Source: Arctopsyche grandis (Eukaryota > Arthropoda > Insecta > Trichoptera > Hydropsychidae). Taken from it: a stretch of DNA of 64,000 nt. Under the pieces are notes generated by a model that ran no database searches, was not told the origin of the DNA, and saw only the letters and a program-made list of their open reading frames with translations. Made by a program: the position numbers and the translations under genes. Below are positions 22,601 through 29,291 of this stretch, piece by piece. The stretch is taken from positions 32,716,486 to 32,780,485 of the forward strand of contig NC_135355.1 of assembly GCF_051622035.1 (NCBI RefSeq), read 5' to 3'. How positions within the stretch are numbered: position 1 is the stretch's first letter; each line of letters begins with the position of its first letter.

Positions 22601-24438
22601 GAAATACAGCCTAGCTTTTATCCATACCAATCGACTGCTCAGGATGAAGATGACATCTTCAGTCCGAGAATGCCAAGCAGAACGCCTTCCAAAGACGACC
22701 TCACACAGTTCAGGTTGAATTCATATTGATTTTTTTCCAACACGATACAGATTTCAGGAAGTCTTTGTCACATTGGTTTATTACTTTACAGTAATTTGGG
22801 CGACGGAGGCCCGTTCGGAGGCAGTTGTCAGATCCATGGACCACCACCTGTGATCGGACCACCTGAATGTGAAGCCAACATAGACGATGGTGTCGATGGC
22901 GAGGATGGCACTTCAAGTCCGGTGTTGCGACCTCCGGCCTTCCCTCACACTCACTGTCCACCTGTCGTTCATCGAACTTGCTTCTGCGTTCGTTTCATTG
23001 CTGAGCACACTAAAATGCTGGAAGACTCGACAAAAGTAATCTTAAATCATGACTATTTTCAAAACTTATCAATAATAATGCTTAGAAATTTAACGTCTGT
23101 TTATACTGAGTCGGCACGAACCGACTTCAGCAGGTATCCGGCCGTACGAAAAGTATTCTTTGGTACATTTTGTATGGGTATATTCATACCAACCGTCACG
23201 TTTACGCCACGGCAGGCTTACAGCAGTACCCGACATTTTCTGTTCATACCTTACAGCAACATCCGTCAACGTATCGTATCCGTCTTTTTGGCCATCGTGG
23301 AGATATACACGCGAGTTACGTGCCATGAGTCTGCCGCTTTGCTGTTTTGGACCAATTATCGATAGTGACAGTTGACAACTGTTCAATCTTTCGACATGGT
23401 TTTGGCGCAAATATAAAAAAAAAATTGTCCATCATCCACAAGCTACTTATACAGTGTCCAAAACTCTCCTTCGGTTTTTAAATTTTTTAACATGGGATGC
23501 ACATCAAAACGCCTCCGTGCTTTTTTATTGCCTTCTTGAGCTTCTTCTTCCAACAACATCGCGATTATACATAATTTTTCGTTCGATAAACGCCGAAACA
23601 TTTTTTCTGACTTTTATTCTGACGCGTAGCTGCGAATGCACGTGTATGCATTCATATTGTAAGTACTCGACAATACGACGTAAGCAATATTGCGCCGTAT
23701 CGTCATGGCCTGTAATGTATAAGTAAGCCGATTTTGCCTTGCACTCGGCCAAAGTGCTGTAACCGTGACGTGATCGGTAGATATGAATAGAAATGTAATA
23801 AAATTACATATTTGAAACGGAGTCGTGCAGTGCTGAAGCCGTGCAGTGCTGTTAAGTATGAACAGACCTTAATTGCCAATTTTATAAAGAAAATCTCAAT
23901 TCTTCATTTGAATTGTAAGATTTTATTATTTTTATAAGCTATTTTTATTATACATACTTATATTCGATTAAAAGTGTTCTCAAAGAATTAGAATAAAAGT
24001 TTTAAATATAAAATAATGCATTTTTTCTACAATACGAATACAAAAACTCGCTTTTCATTGGTCCGGTACAATATTTAAATTTTCTTTGTGTATTTTATTC
24101 ATTGAAAATATAATATACCTAATATGTACATCAATTTATCATCATTTGATTGAAATTTTTGTAAAATTATAAAAGAAAAATTAAGTTTCACTCACAAAAG
24201 GTGACATTTTTTATTGAAATTGTTCTTAAAAATATGAATGTTTCAGGTAAAAGAAGACTGGAAGTATGTGGCTATGGTGTTGGATAGATTGTTCTTATGG
24301 ATTTTCACTCTGGCCGTGCTAGCCGGCACGGCTGGTATCATACTACAAGCTCCGACGCTGTATGATGACCGCGTGCCCATCGATAAGAAGTTCGAGGAGT
24401 TCGCCACGACGACGGTAGTTCGATGTCCACCACAATAG
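799..24438 (+). CDS. Nicotinic acetylcholine receptor alpha-type subunit, 3' part (four coding exons)
   Basis: Pentameric ligand-gated cation channel subunit of the neuronal plasma membrane. Coding exons seen: 799-945, 22558-22713, 22792-23035 and 24247-24438 (stop TAG). Phases join cleanly: 2, 2, 0. The first exon holds the end of TM3 and the hallmark [20 protein letters not shown] followed by [14 protein letters not shown]. The middle exons encode the variable cytoplasmic loop. The third ends in the membrane-associated helix ([19 protein letters not shown]). The last exon has [16 protein letters not shown], then TM4 ([18 protein letters not shown]) and a short extracellular tail. The signal peptide, ligand-binding domain and TM1-TM2 lie upstream of the window. 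The sequence fits the insect alpha1-alpha4 group rather than beta1 or alpha5-7, but I cannot assign the exact subunit. AATAAA-type signals occur downstream (e.g. 24794). Confidence 0.9.
1110..1245 (-). repeat. SINE 3' tail fragment, reverse strand
   Basis: Reverse-oriented tail of the same SINE. An A/T-rich tail (seen as tttatttttatttt) precedes the hairpin ccaggaaggc..gccttcctgg, then agatgtc-type body sequence. The head is missing. Confidence 0.65.
1299..1735 (+). repeat. tRNA-derived SINE, best full-length copy
   Basis: The head is tRNA-like: cagcatagctcggacgttaa as A-box region, and a B-box-like gccgggttctatccc about 40 bp later. The body is about 330 bp and contains gtgactccaggttgatcg and cagagtttgccaatt. 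The 3' end is a hairpin with a 10-bp perfect stem at 1665-1705, then an (AAAAT)n-like tail. The layout (pol III promoter head, unrelated body, hairpin, simple tail) is typical of LINE-mobilised SINEs. Confidence 0.85.
1760..2060 (-). repeat. SINE copy, reverse strand, degenerate
   Basis: Read on the minus strand it follows the SINE from head to body: tRNA-like head near 1980-2045 (ggttcgaatccc-like B box), then gtctaggtcgattgtttctt, cagaatttgccaattttt and agatgtctctg. The 3' hairpin is missing, so it is truncated. Confidence 0.6.
2563..3435 (+). mobile_element. Non-LTR retrotransposon (LINE) 3' fragment, copy 1
   Basis: The 3' end of a LINE open reading frame ([20 protein letters not shown], then [19 protein letters not shown] and [15 protein letters not shown], ending near 2930), followed by an AT-rich 3' UTR, a hairpin at 3371-3410 (CCATTGTAGC / GCTACAATGG) and an (AAATA)n tail. 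It is 5' truncated. Relative to copy 3 it lacks about 20 bp after aacttctc. The clade is jockey/CR1-like, not resolved further. Confidence 0.8.
3462..4090 (+). mobile_element. RTE-like LINE 3' fragment with tandemly duplicated end
   Basis: A degenerate reverse-transcriptase C-terminus. Conceptual peptides include [35 protein letters not shown] and LSYFGHMTR, the last matching the YLGHM box of RTE elements (compare 50561-51460). The terminal part (gaacgagagga.ggtgtccc .. ctggcgggatc.tcccttaacg) occurs twice, about 245 bp apart (3700-3850 and 3940-4085), so the 3' end is tandemly duplicated. Frameshifts and stops break both units. Confidence 0.65.
4996..5152. repeat. (TA)n microsatellite, about 150 bp
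   Basis: Nearly pure TA dinucleotide with one short interruption (gtatatataaatgtg at about 5070-5085). It directly abuts the truncated 5' end of LINE copy 2. Its translations (repeating Tyr-Ile) are not genes. Confidence 0.95.
5153..5775 (+). mobile_element. LINE 3' fragment, copy 2
   Basis: 5'-truncated copy of the LINE at 19302-20420. It begins at ttcgtttagttctcctg inside the reading frame ([38 protein letters not shown]), which ends near 5449. The 3' UTR follows, with a terminal hairpin at 5711-5750 (CCATTGTGGC / GCCACAATGG), then (AAATA)n. Compared with copy 1, both sides of a stem pair have changed together. Confidence 0.85.
6465..6540 (+). repeat. tRNA-like SINE head
   Basis: The string cactggtagagctattgcat resembles a tRNA A-box region and is followed by a B-box-like ttaagtcgtgac. 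It is closely related to 6785-6865. Only the head is clear; no complete cloverleaf can be drawn. Confidence 0.45.
6785..6865 (+). repeat. tRNA-like SINE head, second copy
   Basis: Shares cactg(a/g)tagagctattgca and ccagtag with 6465-6540 and has a better B box (ggtttaagtcactg). I read it as the pol III promoter of a short repeat, not a functional tRNA. Confidence 0.45.
7255..7345 (+). repeat. Short interspersed repeat (pair with 17620-17720)
   Basis: Shares tagtgttgtacc(a/g)gatgaaat, tcgcatgggt.ttgg and ttaaataaaa..aatgtgtcg with 17620-17720. Probably the 3' end of another SINE family; no head is visible. Confidence 0.5.
7909..7977. repeat. (TA)n microsatellite
   Basis: Pure TA dinucleotide run. 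The overlapping Tyr-Ile open frames are spurious. Confidence 0.95.
10460..10960. repeat. Possible DNA-transposon remnant, related to 23100-23875
   Basis: Shares gtaagccgattttgccttgc (followed by actc) with 23100-23875, plus similar flanks (cagtactgtgccgagc near the right end, aatattcttgagtacattct near the left). No coding capacity. The ends are only loosely inverted, so class and boundaries are uncertain. Confidence 0.35.
11452..11600 (+). repeat. SINE head fragment
   Basis: The tRNA-like head (ggcgtggactggtggttagc) and the start of the SINE body (gtgactccagctcgatcg, ttatcagagtttgccaat) are present; the body then stops abruptly. It is a 3'-truncated or deleted copy. Confidence 0.6.
12165..12420 (-). 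repeat. SINE fragment plus flank, duplicated at 15400-15630
   Basis: On the minus strand this is SINE head and early body. The segment from agtcacaaatacccccaaat through ccaccata(a/g)gcatgtttctat, including non-SINE flank (ccttgtccatacaaacttat), recurs almost unchanged at 15410-15630. The two were therefore copied as a block, not inserted independently. Confidence 0.7.
12469..12531. repeat. (TA)n microsatellite
   Basis: Pure TA run following a poly-A stretch. No coding meaning. Confidence 0.95.
12623..12827. mobile_element. hAT-type MITE, 205 bp, with 8-bp target duplication
   Basis: The ends are inverted: CAGTGCCGG at the left and CCGGCACTG at the right. An exact 8-bp direct repeat, ggtccagc, lies immediately outside both ends (12615-12622 and 12828-12835). 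CAGTG-type ends plus an 8-bp duplication are the hAT signature. The interior is non-coding, with repeated gcgcc(g/a)aa.gg motifs. Confidence 0.85.
13083..13153. repeat. (TA)n microsatellite
   Basis: Pure TA dinucleotide run. Confidence 0.95.
13735..14070 (+). pseudogene. mariner transposase N-terminal fragment
   Basis: Conceptual peptides with breaks match the DNA-binding N-terminus of mariner transposases: [26 protein letters not shown], then after a stop [17 protein letters not shown]. In mariners this region reads (Y/F)GxxxxSxxTCxxWFxxFxxGDFxxxDxPRSGR. The catalytic domain is absent and no terminal repeats were found. Confidence 0.7.
14519..15153 (+). mobile_element. Non-autonomous Helitron, inserted in a SINE
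   Basis: Starts TCTATATATATAAAAATGAA and ends CTAG. It has a GGCAT..ATGCC hairpin (15124-15141) 8 bp before the CTAG and sits between A and T without target duplication. These are the structural marks of Helitrons. The interior has a (GT)n run and irregular cgggaa/ggaacg hexamer repeats (14760-14830). No Rep/helicase is encoded. A second copy sits at 49984-50479. Confidence 0.85.
14760..14835. repeat. cgggaa-type hexamer repeat inside the Helitron
   Basis: About a dozen imperfect cgggaa units (gggaacgggaacgggatcgg). Open frames here (Gly-Asn-Gly-Asn, Arg-Glu-Arg-Glu) merely translate the repeat. Confidence 0.85.
15400..15735 (-). repeat. Duplicated block, second location, with an extra partial repeat
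   Basis: Carries the same roughly 220-bp block as 12190-12410. Then tctgataagaaacgatcgat and the SINE head part recur again at 15628-15732, giving a local partial tandem. Confidence 0.65.
16345..16760. mobile_element. Possible hAT remnant containing a (TA)n array
   Basis: Left end cagcggcggtttatca and right end gatccaccactgcctg are roughly inverted. The adjoining interior (ggggaccctgaattttggg and ggggtcccccatttac) is also roughly inverted. I found no clean target duplication. It contains a TA run at 16604-16655. Confidence 0.4.
16604..16655. repeat. (TA)n microsatellite
   Basis: Pure TA dinucleotide run. Confidence 0.95.
17620..17720 (+). repeat. Short interspersed repeat (pair with 7255-7345)
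   Basis: Same shared blocks as its partner, ending with tgttcgatccgcac. Confidence 0.5.
17895..18220 (+). repeat. SINE copy, 3' end lost at a foldback
   Basis: Head (gcagcatagctcggtcgtta, B-box-like gccgggttcaatccc) and body match 1299-1735 as far as tcgttatttgcgagttttt. The sequence then switches to the foldback at 18222, so the SINE 3' end is missing. Confidence 0.75.
18222..18592. mobile_element. Foldback / MITE with about 55-bp inverted arms
   Basis: The left arm ggtgcaaatgatcgaaaagc (18229 on) continues gccagacag and is matched in reverse complement by gcgcttttcgatcgtttgca and ctgtggttcagtctgtctgg near 18541-18585. The spacer of about 250 bp is non-coding. It begins exactly where the SINE at 17895 breaks off. 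Confidence 0.7.
19302..20420 (+). mobile_element. LINE 3' fragment, copy 3 (longest)
   Basis: The longest stretch of this LINE's reverse-transcriptase/C-terminal frame: [18 protein letters not shown], then [72 protein letters not shown]; the frame closes at about 20101. The SKLEY..VWNPH block is typical of jockey/CR1-type elements. An AT-rich insert (about 19739-19914) interrupts the frame between HNLM and VVPSAR. The 3' hairpin is at 20360-20400 (CCACTGTGGC / GCCACAATGG), then an A-rich tail. A 26-bp direct repeat (acagatgcttactcacttca) lies just upstream at 19241-19290. Confidence 0.85.
20700..21135 (+). repeat. tRNA-derived SINE, near full length
   Basis: Head agcatggctcggtgtttggg, B-box-like accgagttcgatcatg, body gtgactccaagtcgatcg and attcatagatgtctcgttaa, 3' hairpin 21079-21119 (CCAGGAAGG / CCTTCCTGG), then a simple tail. 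Confidence 0.8.
21140..21430 (+). repeat. Truncated SINE body directly following the previous copy
   Basis: Starts at gtgactccaaagcgatcg and runs through gccaattttatccgatcatt to catagatgtctctata. It has no head and no hairpin, so two SINE pieces lie head to tail. Confidence 0.6.
21756..22489. mobile_element. Non-autonomous hAT element, 734 bp
   Basis: The terminal inverted repeat CAGTGGCGGCTCGT is matched at the right by ACGAGCCGCCACTG. Flanking octamers atatatac and atacatac differ at one base, fitting an aged 8-bp hAT target duplication. The interior is non-coding and carries a perfect palindrome (22079-22124). The same right end recurs at 45590-45676. Confidence 0.85.
22079..22124. repeat. 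Perfect palindrome, 22-bp arms, 2-nt centre
   Basis: The left arm gaaagagaaagagctatttg ends in ca and is mirrored exactly after a two-base centre. It lies inside the hAT element. Confidence 0.9.
22558..22713 (+). CDS. nAChR alpha exon: cytoplasmic loop, part 1
   Basis: Acceptor ttatttgcag, donor gttgaat; phase 2 at both ends. Encodes [20 protein letters not shown] and a Ser/Pro/Asp-rich stretch with SRTPSKDD, a plausible phosphorylation-rich loop segment. Confidence 0.85.
22792..23035 (+). CDS. nAChR alpha exon: cytoplasmic loop, part 2, with membrane-associated helix
   Basis: Acceptor tactttacag, donor gtaatctt. Gly/Pro-rich loop ([17 protein letters not shown]), then [19 protein letters not shown], the conserved helix leading towards TM4. 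The open frame past 23035 is intron readthrough. Confidence 0.88.
23100..23875. repeat. Possible DNA-transposon remnant in the last nAChR intron
   Basis: Related to 10460-10960 through gtaagccgattttgccttgc and neighbouring sequence. The left end (gagtcggcacgaaccgactt) contains its own small inverted repeat; the right end has gtgcagtgctgaagccgtgc. The boundary is not proven. Confidence 0.35.
24247..24438 (+). CDS. nAChR alpha last exon: TM4 and C-terminus
   Basis: Acceptor atgtttcag, phase 0. Encodes [20 protein letters not shown], the rest of TM4, [10 protein letters not shown] and a short tail ending RCPPQ before TAG. Confidence 0.92.
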   Translation, partial: VKEDWKYVAMVLDRLFLWIFTLAVLAGTAGIILQAPTLYDDRVPIDKKFEEFATTTVVRCPPQ

Positions 24439-25565
24439 CGGTACCTTTCTAAGAACAGATACAAACGTGCAGTGAAATTTGGTAAACAGTGCCATAGGAA
24501 AGATAACGTAATATATATTGCAATTACATACCTGACAAGGAACTATCGGCGAATCATTACAAATTCACTATTCATATGCAGCATTGGTTCGTAATGAATT
24601 ATGATTTATATAATACAATATGATATTAATAATCGGTATAATTGTTAAGCGACGTTGTGTCGTCGTCGTCGTCATTGTCATTGTCGGACAGAGTTGTCAT
24701 TTCTGAAGTATTTTGTATTCATATTCATATATAATGTCAAAAATACATATTTAGCCTATTTATAAAATGATAGTTTATATACATTTATTATACAATAAAA
24801 TTCTAATGTGTAGTTATGTATTGGGAGGTTTAAGCACTCACATTTAATCATAATACTAGTATGCGTGTGTACTGTTTCTTCTCTTGTTGATTTTAACATA
24901 ATATTTAAATTAGTGTGCCAAATGTGACATTTTTGGATACTTTTTCGGTTTGGTGGAGATTGGTCAATTTAATTATTTTTTATTATAATGTTCTTTGCCA
25001 AACATAGTCCTTTAATTTACATATACATACACCTAATTGATTTAAATTGATGAAAAATGCCTAATGATAAATAAATAAATAAATGTCAATTAAATTTTTT
25101 TCTTGTTTTCTTATTGATAGCATTTATTATAAATTAAATAAAATATTAAAAAAAAGTAATCAATGTTAGGAAAATTGTATAACTAAATCTATTGTATGTA
25201 TATTATATAAGGGAAACTTGACTAATGTATCGAAATAATATAATAGAATAGTAATTATTGTACACAAGAGTGTTTCCAAAGGCCTAATCTCCGATTTGAT
25301 AGACGCCATTGCGCTAGTAATATGCTCTTCTGTACCCTCTCCCGTCCAAAATTTAAACTCTATCCATATAAGTTTGGAAAACAAACGTTTCATTAATGCA
25401 TAAGATTGAAAATATTGCAACATTAGCCGAGTTTCCCATATTTGATTTGAAATAATAAAATGTTTACATCGTATAGATAAAAACTTTCATTGTTTTTTTC
25501 ATAATTATCTATTTAATTGATCCATATAAATACATACATATGTATATTTCGTTTTTGAGCTTTAA

Positions 25566-25744
25566 AGGTCTGACCGCACTATACGGCCGTCGACTGCTGC
25601 AGCACGACACAACACGGCAAGGTTGATACAAAAGGCAACTCTGTCGCGTGACGCGTAGTGCGTTATATCTCATACAATTTCATACAAACAATATTTGGCC
25701 GCACGCTGCCGTTCGTGTCGCAGACGCATAGTGCGGTTAGACCT
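25566..25744. mobile_element. MITE, 179 bp, TAA target duplication
   Basis: The ends are inverted: AGGTCTGACCGCACTATACG at the left; read from the right end, AGGTCTAACCGCACTATGCG. A 3-bp direct repeat TAA lies immediately outside (25563-25565, 25745-25747). TWA-type 3-bp duplications are typical of PIF/Harbinger elements. The interior is GC-richer than its surroundings and non-coding. Confidence 0.8.
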
Positions 25745-27089
25745 TAATAGATGTATTAGAAAATATTTCTCAATGAAAGGTTCTTCATTAATACATAGAG
25801 TTTTATTCATGTTTCGTTTGAATTGAAATATAATAGAAATAGAGGGTCTGTGACACACACACACATATATATGTATAAATAAATACAAATATGTAGACTT
25901 TTTAAACGAAATAATTATTCATGTATTACTATTATAAATTGATGCAGTATGCCATGGAAAACCAACGACTTATGTGAATAGCTTGTATGTAAAATAGCGT
26001 GAACCCACAATTTATAGATTGTTTAAAACCTCCTCGTTATTTTTATGTAAATATATAAACTTTTTTACCTATTCAAATAAAAGTAAAGTACATACATATA
26101 CCTAGATGCAAAATGAATTGTGGGTAAATATAAATATTAAAATTCACCACTTTAATTGGATAAATAGTGTTTCACACCCCTCACATACACGATTTTTTAC
26201 CGATAGAATATATAAAAAATGCTAAGCTTTATAGTCATAAACTTACATAATAATACTAATAGTAACATAAGCTTAAATCAAATTTGAATGTATAAATAAA
26301 AAAATGCATGAGAATTGAATAATTTCTAACAGATTTCAATACATAGCTGAAACGTGTTTTATGTATTTCATCGTCTTAGAAAAACATATTTAGTAGGGAT
26401 GTACCTAGTTCCTATATTGAACATTGCGGACTACATATAATATAATTATTGTAGACTTCAACTTCATATATTATTATATATCGCTCATTACATAGAAATA
26501 ATATATTAATATCAATTTATGTATGATAATTATTAAACTAGATGAAACGTTAATAGACCAAATATTTAGCTCGTGTAAGCAAATCATATAAGAGAGAAAT
26601 ATTTAATTTATTAGGATGCCTCACGAAATATTATATATATTATAATGTATTGAAACCGTGTAAGTTTTTAAAATTTGATGTTAATTGTTGAAAAATGAAT
26701 TAATTATTAAAAATTTAAACAGTGTATATTTTATTTCTATATTAAACCTTGATCTCATTTTATGGTAGATAAATGATACATATTATGAAATCTTAATCAA
26801 TAAATGAGAAGAATTCCGATCTTATCAAATACAAAACATCTTAACAAATACAAAAATTAAATTTTTGGGATATCAAAAGACAACGGTAATTTGCCCGATC
26901 AAATAATATGTTGTATGGCTAAGAAACAACATTTGTGGCAAACATTGTATACCGACAAAGCCTATTACATACAATAAAAGACCAATATAATTTGAAATTA
27001 AGATTTGAAATTACTTTGATTTCTTCTTTTCCCAAAGATTATAATTTGTATACAAATAAAAATAGGAAAGAGAAAGAAAGTCCTTTGAT

Positions 27090-27245
27090 CCAAATATACC
27101 TTGGTCCAAAAATTCCATGGTATAAAAATCCTATGGTCCAAAAATTTCATGGTTCGAAAATCTTAAGGTGCCAAAGTTTTATAGTTCAAAAATCCCCATG
27201 GTCAAAAAGTCCCATGGTATCAAAGTCATTTAGTTCAAAAATCAA
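27090..27245. repeat. Degenerate minisatellite, about 15-17 bp unit
   Basis: About nine loose repeats of a unit like ccatggtccaaaaatt. The overlapping open frame (QKSPWSKSPMVSKS) is only the translated repeat. Confidence 0.75.
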
Positions 27246-27410
27246 ATGAATTGGAAACAATATTGCTTTGTTAATTATGTCGAAATTACCAAAATTTTTA
27301 AATGTCAATTAACTTAATAAAATTAAACTTTAATTTTTTTATCACAACAAAAGAAAAATTTGATGCGGTCACCAAACATATCCATAGTACCGCAGATATC
27401 AATTATGCGG

Positions 27411-27695
27411 TTCGGTGATTACTAGTCAAATGTGAACCGGTCACAGGACAACCGGTCGCTCTAGATCGGTCACACGTGATCACCCGTCACACTAAAACTG
27501 GTAACAAGAAAACTGGTCACACCCTAAAATCGGTTAACCAGTTTTCTCGTGACCGATTTCTAGGGTGTGACCAGTTTTAGGGTGTGACCAGTTTTCTCGT
27601 GACTAGTTTAAGTGTGACGGGTGATCACGTGTGACCGATCTAGAGCGACCGGTTGTCCTGTGACTGGTTCACATATGACCAGTAGTCCGTTTACC
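27411..27695. mobile_element. Foldback element, about 110-bp arms, 11-bp flanking repeat
   Basis: Nearly the whole element is one inverted repeat: gtgaaccggtcacaggacaa is mirrored by tgtcctgtgactggttcac, and gatcggtcacacgtgatcac by gtgatcacgtgtgaccgatc. The arms are built from repeated ggtcac/accggtc words. The 11-mer caattatgcgg lies on both sides (27400-27410, 27696-27706), a plausible target duplication. That length would suit Mutator-like elements, but no transposase is present. Confidence 0.75.
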
Positions 27696-28115
27696 CAATT
27701 ATGCGGCCATCGTAAAATTTCGCGTGAGTCAATAGGGCTTCCTGGATACGGAAACTATTGTAAGTAATATTGTTGGTGTCGACGGCCCTTATGATATAGG
27801 CAAGCTATGTAGCTCTGAGTATAAAATCTCACAACCCCTTATTATAAATTTATTTTATAGACTTCACTAGAACTTTTTTAATTTGAATTTTCTTGAAAAT
27901 ACCCTTCTGATTAATAAAAACTCAATTTTCACTTAAATTTGTCTTAACAAAAAACAAATTTATAATCCTATTTATTTAAAAAAAAAAAAACACATTTCTG
28001 ATACAATTTTCAGCTTTGCTGCTGGCCATTAATATTATAGTTAGAGCCAAATAAGTTTGACGTTTATCGGCATCCGAGCTAACCTAACATTTTGACAGTC
28101 GTTCATTCATGAAAT

Positions 28116-29232
28116 ATGAATCCTTTAACGTAAGATACCTATAATAATTTTATTTTTCATTGCAAATAGGATATTTTATACCTTTCACTAAACGAAATAT
28201 AAATTGTTTTTCAGAAATGTCAAAAACATCAAGAAACTAAGCGAACAAGAATTAAAACTAGGGGGTAAATCATCATGGCACGATCAATATAAAGATAGCG
28301 CATGGATATTTGTTGGTGGTTTACCATACGATCTAACAGAAGGAGACATTATTTGTGTATTTTCCCAGTTAGTTGAATATGTAATATGTACACAATTATA
28401 TTATTCCATACTCACTTAACCTCAACTTATAATGAAATTTTAGATACGGTGAAATCGTCAATATTAATTTAGTGCGTGACAAAGACACAGGTAAACAAAA
28501 AGGCTATTGTTTCATATGCTATGAAGATCAACGATCGACTATTTTAGCCGTCGACAATTTAAACAGTGCAAAGGTACGCTTTAAACTACTTTTTCATTTA
28601 CTACTAGTCATATTTTATACTAAAATATTATTTTTCGACAGATTCTAAATAGAACTTTGAGAGTGGACCATGTACAAAATTACAAAGCGCCGACGGAGGG
28701 TAAAAAGAATCCGATCGATGATGAAACAAGACTTCTACGAGAAGAAGGATGCGCCCCTTTGTCTAAAATTGCACAGGCGCCCTCTTCGAATAAGATTCCT
28801 TCCCATGTTGAAGAGACCATTGTAGGTGGCGTACGATTACCTCCTAGATTACCCATCGGACCAGTCAAAACAGAAAAAGTTGAAGTAATTGAAGTAATCG
28901 AAAAGGTCAAAAAGTTGAAGAAGAAGCATAAAAAGGAGGTATGGGACTCATATCATTTCCTCGGAAGAATTATTACGAGTAATGATTCTTTTGCCCCGAG
29001 AAACATACAAACACACTTTCAATTTTATATATGTACATATATTTATATGAAATATAATTTACATTGATTCAAATTTCAGAAGAAGGAAGAGAAGAAGAAA
29101 TCAAAGAAAGAGAAGAAAAGTAAAAAGAAAAAACGCAAACATTCCACCAGTAGTTACGATAGTGATAGTAGTTCCTCAGACAGTTCTGAATCAAACAGTG
29201 AATCAAAACATAAAAAGAAAAAGACAAAATAA
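28116..29232 (+). CDS. Rbmx2: RNA-binding motif protein X2 (RBMX2/Snu17-like), complete, 248 aa
   Basis: Nuclear pre-mRNA splicing factor. In yeast the orthologue (Ist3/Snu17) belongs to the RES complex on the activated spliceosome. Exons: 28116-28129, 28215-28367, 28444-28573, 28642-28938 and 29080-29232; the spliced frame stays open (747 nt with stop TAA). The start MNPLTNVKNIKKL matches the family N-terminus (MNPLTxVKxIxxLxE), which justifies a first coding exon of only 14 nt. A single RRM spans about residues 35-115, with RNP2-like WIFVGGLPY and RNP1-like KQKGYCFICYE. After it come RVDHVQNYKAP and a Lys-rich tail with a Ser/Asp cluster (SSYDSDSSSSDSSESNS). Length and architecture fit the family. 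Confidence 0.93.
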
Positions 29233-29291
29233 AATTTTCTTTTTAATAAAATTTATTAATCAAATAAATATTACAATTTTTTTTATTTAAA
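29233..29291. terminator. Shared bidirectional poly(A) region between convergent genes
   Basis: Only 59 bp separate the RBMX2 stop from the SLC22 stop. AATAAA on the plus strand (29245-29250) and AATAAA on the minus strand (29252-29257) sit almost back to back within the near-palindrome ttaataaaatttattaa. Further A/T-rich signals flank them. Their use as poly(A) signals is inference. Confidence 0.6.

Larger units (their letters stand above)
24439..28115. other. nAChR 3' UTR and intergenic region
   Basis: AT-rich. It has several AATAAA-type signals soon after the stop codon. Apart from the MITE (25566-25744), the short minisatellite (27090-27245) and the foldback (27411-27695) I see nothing recognisable in 24850-25560, 25750-27080 or 27720-28115. 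Confidence 0.7.

Noticed and set aside
22796-23365. A 189-codon frame as one long nAChR exon
   Set aside because: A splice donor at 23036 joins in frame to the TM4 exon at 24247. Beyond it the sequence is repeat-like and lacks receptor similarity.
26935-27249. A 104-codon open frame with repeated Ser-Lys-Trp words
   Set aside because: The translation follows the degenerate ccatggtccaaaaa minisatellite.
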